Positions 14,479-25,700 of a stretch of DNA of 53,827 nt are shown here, piece after piece. The stretch comes from Priapulus caudatus (taxonomy: Eukaryota > Priapulida > Priapulimorpha > Priapulimorphida > Priapulidae), in NCBI RefSeq assembly GCF_000485595.1, contig NW_014577962.1:74446-128272 (forward strand), read 5' to 3'. The position numbers were made by a program, and so were the translations under genes. The notes under the pieces are model-generated. The model was not told the DNA's origin. It did not search any database and saw nothing but the letters and a program-made list of their open reading frames with translations. Every line of letters begins with the position of its first letter. Position 1 is the stretch's first letter.

Positions 14479-14639
14479 TATAGCTTGCATTTTTTGCGTG
14501 CCAAACATCTTTATCGGTCTTCGTTGTTTCCACTGTCGTCTTCACTTGTAGCTATGTGTGGTTATACGCATGCTGCACGATGCTGGCATGCCTCCATAAG
14601 TAGCACCAACAGACTGTATCCATTATCAATATCACAAGC

Positions 14640-14732
14640 ATCAGCATCAACAACATCATCATCATCGTCGTCATCATCATTATCATCATCATCATCACCA
14701 TCATAACCGTCGTCATCATCTTCATCACCATC
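14640..14732 (+). repeat. (CAT)n/(CGT)n trinucleotide tract
   Basis: Imperfect ATC/CGT triplets spanning about 90 nt. Confidence 0.9.
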
Positions 14733-15689
14733 TATGGGAGCAGTATGAGCATTGAGGTAGATTGTGACGACGGATTATAAACCCATCTACGGGAACGGGA
14801 TCGATATCTATCGATCTATCAGTTCAGCCATTTACCCATTCATCCGTCAGTCGGTTATTTCTGCAACTATATCTAACCATATTATTTATTTATTTACTTA
14901 TTTATTCATTTATTTATTAAAGGCATCATGCCAATTGAATCCCAGCTTAATATCGACGTAGAGCAATATTTATTGATTTTCCATCGCTTTCTCGATCACT
15001 CTCTCTCTCTCGTCCTTCTTTCTCATCCTGTCTGTCATATTGGCACGCACGCAAACACTGCCACACCGTGACACCGGCGCAATAGAGAACTGCTAACTAC
15101 TAGACAACTATAGCAGTCTAGTAGTCTGAACAACTCACGGGATTACGAAAAGTTATACCTCCAGACTATATACTCGGAAGTTTGGTTAGTATAGTTTCGC
15201 ACTACCGACAAAGAGATGACGTTTGAAAGGTTAGATTCATTCCGCTGCTCGTAACAGCATTTCCCGCCAAACTGCCGCCTCTCTAGACCTAATTCCGGTT
15301 CAGACTAAATCCCACGTCAGTCTAATCGTATTTTGTGAAAACCCCGAACACGTTCCGACCGCAGTTACAGACAGAATTGCAAGTTTTCTTGTGTGGCATT
15401 GATCAGTTAATCTGCAGGGTGCGCGGGAAGGCAGGATTTATAGGGTAATAGCAGCAGGTTCAATCGCACTATCTAATGCGCTTTAAATTACGAAGAGTGG
15501 CTGGCATGCCGGGTCAACTGCTTGGTATTCATCTGACTCTGTTAGTTACATGTTAGGAATAAATCCCTTAACTCTCTGATGTTGGGCTGCACACACACGA
15601 CTGCTCTCATTCTATCGCCCTCTATCTCCTCTCTCGCTCTGTCTCTGTATGTCTCTCCCTTTCGTACACACTCTCTAACTCCCTGTATA

Positions 15690-15808
15690 ACACACACACA
15701 CACACACATACACGCGCGCGCGCGCGCGCACATACACACACACATACGCACACAGACACGAACGCGCAAAGCACGCACATACGCGCGTATGTGCACGCAC
15801 ACGTACAC
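15690..15808 (+). repeat. (AC)n with (CG)n core
   Basis: ACACAC, then a CGCGCG run (15715-15730), then ACAC and ACGC variants. Alternating purine-pyrimidine DNA of this kind can adopt Z-form. Confidence 0.9.
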
Positions 15809-16263
15809 AACACAGCAAGTGAGGTTTCATAGCCCATGAAAATGTGGTACACATTCAAACATAAACAATAAAAAATACTTTACAAAATTAATATGTATTT
15901 CGTTTGGAAATGCCACAAGACAAATCGTTTAGAGCTACACAAAAGAACGTACCTCTAATGGCATTCCACATAAATTCATAATCGTAAGACGTGGTGACAT
16001 TTTCAAAATCATATCAAAACGATTTCGTATTTTAGATGTGGCCAAACAGCCAAAGCACGGTTGATTTAGATTATAGCTGAAGATTCGGCAACAGCAATAC
16101 ACTGAGCACGTCCCATTACCTACCTCCACTAACTCTGCAAGTGTTTACCCTGGTAGAATTAACTATAGGACATGTAAGATTTGAACTGATTTTTCATCTG
16201 ACATTGATATCAAGCATAATTAAAGATGAATCACAGAACAGCAACAGTTTTCGTCCTGATCTA

Positions 16264-16269
16264 TTTATT
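16264..16269 (-). promoter_or_regulatory. Candidate poly(A) signal of YEATS2
   Basis: AATAAA on the minus strand, 300 nt past the YEATS2 stop codon, giving a plausible short 3' UTR. The hexamer is common in AT-rich DNA, so this is only a candidate. Confidence 0.4.
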
Positions 16270-16568
16270 CTGTCTTTGCATCGTTTTCATACGGGAATGC
16301 ACTTCTTGCTCATGATCACACCATACCTGGCACATGACTAGCTGTAACGCTACTGCAGCCCACTGTCAGAAACACGCCATAAGACCTCTGACGTCACGAG
16401 TCGAGCACGTCGTAACCTTTGCAGTGAAGCGCCGTGTAAAAGTTACGATTCACGACAGTCAAAGTAATTTACGACGTCTCAGACGAGTTCCTTGGTTGAT
16501 GCGCGGAGTTAACATCGGGGGAGAATTGGATGCGGATGTTGTTGTGTGTCGCATACACCACGCCTATA

Positions 16569-16704
16569 TCAACTCATGTTGCCCAATGCTGCCGAGTTCA
16601 GCTCTGCCTCGCTGATGCCAAGATACTTGTTTGTCAGAAAGTCGAAGCTGGGTTCTGTGTCGAGAGCCCTGAACAGGTCAGCACACGTCACTTCTCTCGC
16701 ATGC
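16569..16704 (-). CDS. YEATS2: YEATS2 coding exon 16 (stop codon)
   Basis: 136 nt, phase 2 in, ending in TGA. It encodes [20 protein letters not shown] followed by [13 protein letters not shown], matching the human end EITVSNIHQAI...FLDFLTNKHMGI. An (AAT)n microsatellite lies about 45 nt upstream in intron 15. Confidence 0.94.
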
Positions 16705-16746
16705 CTGCAATCAATGAAACATCTCCTCTTAAACGTATTGCTTTTA

Positions 16747-16796
<50 letters not shown>

Positions 16797-19700
16797 CAAT
16801 AATCAATAAGCCAATAAGCACAAATTCAGCTACAGTGTCGTGGTTGGCCATTACATGCTGTCAATAGCCACACAGATAGCCAGCCACTCGTGGTACAACT
16901 GGTCTACTTCAACATACGAATCTCACAACTTTTATCACCCAAGAAGGCTTGGGTGAAGTTAAATTAAGAAAAATTAAATAATTGCGTTTCATAATGGCAA
17001 GCGAGAAGGGGCGACGACGCTACTTGATCTCGGTGAAATTCGGAGCAGCGCTGACGTATCGCACTCACCGTAGACCGGGCACGCTCTTACACGTCGCAGC
17101 AGCAGCCTTCCTGAGGAGGTTGTCGGCAAACTGCTGCGCGCACGAACGCATCATCTCAGCTACTGCCGGCGACGCCACCCCAGGCTCCAATTCTACGGCT
17201 CTCAACTTGACGCCAATCTGCAAGCAATTTAGTCCTACCGAATAAGTTTTGTGCCGAAGTAGTTACATATGATGAATAACGTATGATTAAAATTACATCA
17301 TAAGTTAAGTAATGTATCTGAGTACTTTTTCGACCAAGTAATTAAACGTGATGACGATATATGTAATTAAAAAAGTTTAAATAAATGTAGCTAGTGTGTA
17401 ATTGCCTTATTTGATGCTACTTTAAGGACAGTAATTTCTAATTCAATCTATTGCGTGCTTTTGTATAATTTTAACATCTAAATCATTTACAAACGTCTGT
17501 TACCAATGAACGTAGCAGTTGAGAAAAACACCAAGTTAAATTTAGAACAGAATGAAATTATAGTGCAGAAATGAATTTAGATAAAAGAAAGGGTAGATAG
17601 GAAGGAAGTGTTCAAATACCTTTGATTCTAATTTAGTGCCTTATTTTACTTCACTTCAATTCAGCTACATGGATACATGGAATTGCATTACATGATATCA
17701 AGAGTACATCTCTATTATGTAGAGATGTACTTCTCTATTATGAGAGTAAATCTCTATTATGTACTCTTGATGATATCCTACAACTTTAACATTATATTTA
17801 CTTCTATAGCAAATGGGAAAATTGACAGTGAGTAGGTACATACACCGCTAACTGTGCAATGCAGTCGTTCTGTTCCGCTACTATAGTACGTTTGCACAAA
17901 TAATTTCTACGTTACATTATACGTGATTGGAAGCCATGTTTTCTGTGTCGTTTATTTACTTAACGTCAAAACCATATGGCCAGACTCTCATTACGGCATT
18001 TGCCACATTACGCAGCCTATGCAATCTCCATCAACTAGTTCACAGAAAATGACCAGCCAGCGCAATATGCACTACACGCAGTCGTACAGTCGCTACATTA
18101 TAACGAGAGCAGACCGAGACGGAAGAAGTCATGGGGCAGAAGTAAGATGTCAGAGTTAATGAATCGATGTTAAATGTTGTGCCTGATACGCAGTCCACTG
18201 ACATGCGGGGCGACACATTGCTCACAGTTGACAGAGGTTCATCGTCCAGCAGTTCATTCTTGGGCAACTGGTGACGAGCGTTTAGGGGAATTTTACTCGC
18301 CCCACAGCATTTTTGATTGCCTCTGGCGACCGGGGCACCGGTCATTTCTAACACCGAGGTCCTACCTATCTACATCACCAAATGGTTCAACAGATCACAT
18401 TGTGGAGTTGGGCAATCGTCCTGACTATGCCACATTATTAAAGTATTCAGAGTAAACAGATAACTAGAGGAATGAACTGTTGTGCCGAGATATAGAAAAT
18501 CCCCCTAAACTCTATTCAGAAAACCTTATCCAAATCACAGTCTAGCCTGGTGCAATAGATCGGGGCATTCTCAAAATGTTGCTTAATAACAAAGTGCTAC
18601 TACAATCGAAAATTTGGCACACAAGTCTGAAAAACACGTATAAACTGGGCTAGCGTGACCGACCTAGAAACAATATCCAAGGGGGCATGGTTCAATCTCG
18701 CTCAGACAGATAGATACAATACTACACTAGTACTATATACCACCACTAATACTAGCTACAACCGCTTTTAATCAATACCAGATGCCTTGTCAGTACACTT
18801 AGCTACACTTAACTTGACAAATAAATTCAATAAAAAACATGAAACTACCTTCTCGCATTGTTCCGTGATGTATTCGGCGCAGGGAGACGGAGCCACCTGT
18901 TCCAACTGCTGCGCGGCCGTCGGCTTGGCTTCTAACGGTGTAATCGCAGTTTTGCCTGGGGACAGGCCGACAATATCTATTATCACATCCACGCTATCGT
19001 CAGCTCTCTGCAAGGCAAGTACAGACAAACCTGTGTAAGCGGATAACTACATCAGGGCGTCAAGTGACAAGTGACGCTCAAAAAATAGGAAAACAGGAAT
19101 TTCAGATGTGAAAAAATAGGAGGAAAATAGGAATTTTTGTGAGAAAATATATGTTAAATAGGAATATTTGTTGCGTTAGATGGCTTCCCAACACCCCTAC
19201 AGCCATCCCGATCCACCACAAATGGTTTTATTAATATACATATTTTTAGTTACATCACATATGCGAACAATATTTTGAGGTTTTAATGAGAAATGCATGT
19301 TAAAATTGATAAGCAGTTTATACATGCATAAGCACCCATACATGTAGACTACTCCAAAATAGTAGTGATAATCATTAAAAATAAAGACTTGACATGCACA
19401 TGATATAAGATTATTCAGAAATTGTGCATTAAATTTTTACTATAAAGCAAAAATATGTTAAATAGGAATATGTGTTCATTAGAATGATTAGATGGCCTCC
19501 CAACACCCCTATAGCCATCCCGATCCACCACAATTGTTGTTTTTTGTTTATTTCGAATTAAAATATATTTGAATGTGCATCAGATAGAATTTTTTTTTAA
19601 GGTTCTAAAAAGAAATGCAAGTTAAAATTTATCTGCAGTTTCTACATACGTAAGCACCCATACATGTAAAAGACTACTCCAAAATGGTAGCGATTTCAAA

Positions 19701-22700
19701 ATAAATGACTGGACATGCACAATGATACGACATTCCTCAGAACTTGCGCAAAGCAAACGTATCAGAAAAGATGATTAGTGTGTCAAACTTCATGTATTGA
19801 TATAACAAAACTATTGACACACCATGTGTAATGAGATTTTCAAGTTTTACAAAAAAATGATTTCGGCTGTCCCGGCCAACATAAAACCGTCATGAACTAT
19901 TAACATATAATTCACCCTCTATTATTAAAATGAAGTTGAATTTATAATATACTCTGGCAAATCACCGTGTACTGCAATGATGCCTTCATATTTGGATGTC
20001 TTTATCCATCAATTACATATGAAAATCAATAGCATTTTTCGTAAAGAAGTCAGTCCAGGAACACCTACAGTTTCAGGCATAATAGTTCTGGTGTTCATGC
20101 TGTTTTAGACTTTTTAGCAGGGTTGGCGTAGCCTCAGTCTTGTTATTTGACTTCTTTTTTGTTGCAGGTTGCTTTCCTGGAATAGCTTTTTCCAGCAGTC
20201 TATGTGTCCGGTTGTCCAAGTACCGTTTCTTGTACCTTACTTCATCCAGGCGTTTCATGGCTTCTTCTCGTTTGGCTTTAGCAGTATCCAGCATCATGGT
20301 GGCAACATTAACGCTTTGCTTCTTAACAGTTGCACCAGTGAGAGCATCATGGAGTTTCGTTGTTGCATCATTTAGCAGCTCATCAGCAGCTTCCAAATCA
20401 GCTCTTGCTGCCGTTTCCTTCTGTGCCAGATTTTTCTCTCTCTTAGCCAGTGACTCCTTAGTTTCCAGAAGTTTTTCTTTGTCCTTTTCTCTTAGATCAG
20501 CTTCTTATCTCTTCTTTCTTCTTTATGGCTGCACGGCTAGCCTGACCCAGTATGGCCGCACGGCTAGCCTGACCTAGTACGACCGCACGGCTAGCCTGAC
20601 CCAGTACGACCGCACGGCTAGCCTGACCCAGTATGACCGCACGGCTAGCCTGACCCAGTATGGCTGCACGGCTAGCCTGACCCAGTACGACCGCACGGCT
20701 AGCCTGACCCAGTATGGCTGCACGGCTAGCCTGACCCAGTATGACCGCATGGCTAGCCTGACCCAGTACCGCTCCGCATCATTATTCACGTCCATAAACG
20801 TAGGCCGCACACGTTCGGACGCTGCGAAATAATAAATCCGGCCGTTCACGTACGCCGAGCGGTTATTTATCACCGACAGCGAGCGACCATGTATTGGTCC
20901 CTCGAGAGCAGGGGACTGCAGCTGACTGCGCATCGCCGCAGGCGCCATCAATTAATGCACGCTAGGCTAGATTACTGAGGGTGAGTGGTGCCCAATCTAT
21001 CAATTCAGCAGTCTGCGCTCTCCGCGGCTAACGACGCTCTAACCGACGACGGCCAAGTGGTGCAATGCTCCCACTTATGTGCTCATATTGCACGCTGAGA
21101 GAAAATTCATCGTGCAATAAATCCACGCGAGTTTTTCATCTAGCTTAACGAAGATAAGCTACACGGGTTGTTGAAGCCGTTGCTAACAGGTTAGTTTAAG
21201 ATTCACTTCATAGAATAACATCACTCTTAATCAATACATGTTATTATGAATCCCATGTTAGTGGGGGTGAGTGTGTAATCGATTACCTCACTAGTTCATA
21301 CCTTCTACAACTAATGTGGCACTAACCAGTAACTCAGTGATGCAGTGTTCATACTCCACTTTATTTTAAGAATGACTTTCTTTTATAATAAATCTAAACC
21401 TGATCTGTTAGTGTTAGTCACAGTTTCGAAAACTTGCGTAGTTGTCTCTGCCAAGCTGATTGAACAAGACATTTTGCTTGACACATACAGTGAGATCGGA
21501 TATCGAAACTGCTGTTAACAAGGCAATATACTTAGGTTTCTCATCAAAATAAAACTTATCAACTATAAAAATAAAACTCTTTATATTATCACGAAATCCG
21601 ATGAACTACTGATACGTAATCATGTTAAAATGATCCTTACTGATCATAGATAAATAACTTTCATGCCAAAAGCGACATCATCTGCATCTATGTTGATTGC
21701 GTCGTTACCTGGCGTTTGCTTGCAGATGTCTGCAGCTTTTCTAGTTGAGCTAGAAGAGGCGTAACATCACTGTAACTGCTGAGGTCCTGAGGAACGAGAC
21801 TTCGATCTGCTTCGTGTGTAGCTTGAACCTCTGTGCAGATGTATCACGACATCAATAAACACTTGTGCAGAATTCACAATGAGTAACTGAGTTAAGGCCC
21901 GTCTCAACACACGCGGCGCGGCACGGAACGCCACGGAAACGGCGTCGTTCACCCCTACCGGCAAAGTTCAAATCTATTATATCTTATGGCGCAGTCTCCA
22001 CTGACACAGCACGGCGCCAGCCGGGTTTCACGGCGACGGCGAAAGTCAAATGAGTTTGACTTTTGCCGGCTGACGTGACGGCGAAAAGACAATTGAACCA
22101 ATCAACGCGATTGCTTTTTATCTCGTGTTTTGCTCACGCTTATACCATCAGCAATGGACTTCAAGCACATGCATAATTTCTGATCACTGAACCAGCAGTT
22201 GCAACACATTGCCGCTCAGACACAATGCGCGAAAATCACAATGTATCTTTTTTCAGCACAACGGCGCTGTCGTCGTGTCGTGCGCGTGTGTGGACGATCA
22301 GGACAAATACCCCCGGACAATCACCCCGGACAATTACCCCGGACAATTACCCCCCGCGACAATTACCCCCATGCCATTTACCCCATGCCATTCACCCTGG
22401 ACATTTACCGACAATTTACCCCGCGACATGTACCCCCGGACAATTACCCCGGACATTACCCCCCCGGACAAATTCCCCCGACAATTACCCCTGGACATTT
22501 ACGTCAGACAATTACCCCCGCGACATTTACCCCCGGACAATTACCCCCCGAAATTTACCCCGGACAATTACCCCGCGACATTTTACCCCCGGACATACCC
22601 CCCGAACATTTACCCGGACAATTTACCCCGGACATTTACCCACCCGCCGACAAATTCCCCCATGACCATTTTTACCCCTGCATTCACCCGGACATCACCC

Positions 22701-25700
22701 CTCCGGACAATTACCCCCGCGACATTTACCCCCGCGCGACAATGTACCCCCGGACATTTACCCCCGGACAACTTACCCGGACAATTACCCCCCGGACATT
22801 TCACCCTCCCCCCCCCCCCCCCCCCCCCCCCCCCCTTGCCATTACCCCATGCCATTCACCCCGGAAATCACTCGGACAACTTACCCCCCGGGACATTTTA
22901 CCCCCCGGACAATTACCTCCGGCACATTACCTCCCAGACAATTAACCCACGCCGACATTAACCCCCCAGACATTTATCCCCGGGCAATCACCCTCCTTGA
23001 CAATCACCCCGCGGACAATTACCCCCCGACACATTAACCCCCGCGACAATTTACCCCGCACAATGCGTGCGTGCGTGCGTGTGTGCGTGTTGCAGGTACA
23101 CGTGTGTGCAGCGCTACACGATTGTGCATAGTGTGCGTTGCGTGCCGTGCGATACGTACACGTGCGTGCGTGCTGGCGTGTGCTTTGCCTATCGAACAAT
23201 ATCAGGCTTGCCTGCCCAACGTTAAACTGCGCCATTCGTGCGAGCAAATATACGTCAATGTTTGAATAACATCTGAAACATCGCTATTGTCCGGGCGTAA
23301 ATTGGTCCGGGGGGGTAACAATGTCCGGGCGGGTAACACGTCCGCGGGGGGTGATTGTCCGGCGGATGAATGGCGATGGGGGGGTAAATGGCATTGGGGG
23401 GTAATTGTCGCGGCGGGTAAATGTCCGGGGGTAATTGTCGCGGGAGTAAATGGCATGGGGGTAATTGTCCGGCGGGTATATGTCCGCGGGGCTAATTGTC
23501 CGGGGGTGTAAATGTCGGGGGGTAAATCGTCGGGGGGTAAATGTCCGCGGGGGTAAATGGTCGGGGGGTAAATGTCGCGGGGGCTAAATTTCGGCGCGGG
23601 GTAATTGTCTGGTGAGGTAAATGTCCGGGGGGTAATTGTCCGGGGGGTAAATGTCCGGGGGGTAATTGTCCGGAGGGTGATTGTCGTGGTTGTCGGGCCT
23701 TTACGTATTTGGTTCAATATTATAGTAACTTCACAAGATGACACTGATGTTAACACCCTACTCCCCTCCCCAAACACACATGCACGCACACGTATGCACA
23801 CACACACGCACACACACACCCATTTTCATGAAGGTGCCTCTACACGAACACGATATTTCCTCAGATTGACACGCAAGAAACTAAAACATTTTTGCATTTT
23901 TTCCTAATTAGAGCGTACGTATCCCTATCCCACCTATCCCCACCCACCAACACTCACGTACCTGTAATGCGAGGCGTGTAGCAGTGCTGCCGACACCAGA
24001 CCATGATGTACTTTCTGCTCCAGTGAGCTGCGGGTTGAAATCGCTCGTGTGTCGACGACAGCTTCTGTAGGATGTGTCGGACCGAGCACGCTCGCTGCCA
24101 CTGTGAGAACGCGCTACTAGTGTCACCGATACGCAAAAAACTGGATTCACACACCTCACGGCAATTGCGGGAGCTTCTTCTCTGAATTTACACGGTTCGT
24201 TTGGCAGTACCATGGGATTTAAACCGAATACAACATTTTTAAACATCTAATCTTTCATGTTCTGTACGATGTTTACATCTTGAATGTTTGATGGATAATA
24301 CACAAGATGTACTTAGTGTATTCACGCTTACAGCATACATATTTGGCGTAAACATAGTACAGTACACAGCGCACATAGCACATAGTACAATATAGTGGAT
24401 AGTACCAAGAGCGTATAAAGAAGGAGAGCGTACAACGGTGAAATGCTGAAACCATGTTGCAGTATTAGTCGAATTAATAAACTTTCCCCGTTTGATTTTG
24501 ACGATTCTTTGCAGTATTATTGATCAGCTGTCCTACCTTGTTAATATAAAACAAACCGCATGTCCCTACGATGCCCCTACGCTAAAATCTGGTATTTTCG
24601 CCAAAAACCGACTCGAGATACCTGCTGACTACGACTGTCTCTCGCTTTGAGATAACTTCGGGAAACCTCGCGCGTTTCCGTCAATGATTGACAAATGGAA
24701 TGAATTAATTGTCTGTTATTGATTGCCATAGTGATGACCCCCACCTGTGCCCACCTCACGCTGGATGTAGTAAACTCTGTAGTACTGACGTAATGAGTCA
24801 GCGCTACCATGGCGCTACCATGGCGCTACACAGCGGCGACCGGAAGCAACACACTGGCCACAAAGCGAGAGAGGGTCGCAGCAAACAGGGATCTCGAGTC
24901 GGTTTTCTTCAAAAATACCAGATTTCCACCACTCATTATCTCAGCATAGGGGCATCGTAGAGACAAGCGGTTTGTTTTATATTAGCAGGGTAGGACAGCT
25001 GATCAATAATACCGCAAAGAATCGTCAAAATAAAACGAGCAAAGTTTATTAATTCGACTAATACTGCAACATGGTTTCAGCATTTCACCGTTGTACGCTC
25101 TCCTTCTTTATACGCTCTTGATAGTACCCAGTACAAAGTAAACATACATTGCAGAATTAATGTGCAATAGTTGGGCACGAAACTGGACGATTTAGTTTAC
25201 TTGGTGGGAATTTACACGCCGAATCAGTGTTTTACTGAAGATGGTGTAGCATGGTACACATGCCCCCTGGGAAAAATCCCCCCCCTACATTGCACATGGG
25301 CACGTCGACGTCTAGCAGGGTGCATCGTAACTGTCCCTCAGCTTTCGCCTTTATTTCCCATGTGCAATGTGCAATGTAGAGGGGAAGGCGACCTTTTCCA
25401 TAGAGGGGATGCATACAATGCCACAGTGGTAGAAGCAAAAGCACTCTCGCTGCGTGGAAACACGAGGGTTCTGTAGTGAACTGTTACCTCTGCCGCTCTT
25501 CTCTTTCCGAGGTTCCAGCGAGCGAATGCATCAAAGCTATCGACAGACCACGGGCGGGACCTCCGATCTACAATAACACAAAATACTAAGATCACTACAC
25601 ATCTATAAAGAACAGAGTATTTTGTGTAGATATATGTTCATGATAATGCCCAGAGAACCAGGCGCTCATTTACTAGCTAGTTCTTAGCATACGAAAAGAC

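Larger units (their letters stand above)
14129..16263. other. Intergenic DNA left of YEATS2
   Basis: I see no conserved reading frame here. It holds (TA)n at 14433-14482, a CAT/CGT trinucleotide tract at 14640-14732, (TTTA)n at 14879-14922, and an AC/CG-rich tract at 15690-15808. The frames over these are compositional. Confidence 0.6.

Noticed and set aside
18040-18455. Overlapping ~100-residue frames on both strands in YEATS2 intron 14
   Set aside because: No recognisable motif, no splice context, and both strands are open. Probably chance or an old repeat.
22199-22961. Two ~250-residue Pro/Thr-rich plus-strand proteins
   Set aside because: The frames coincide with the CCCCGGACAATTA minisatellite. 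Two frames are open at once, with no start context or domain.
23908-24246. Longer minus-strand frame reading [15 protein letters not shown]... through exon 12
   Set aside because: It is the wrong frame. The frame beginning at the CTCACAG acceptor (24100) gives [14 protein letters not shown], which matches YEATS2.
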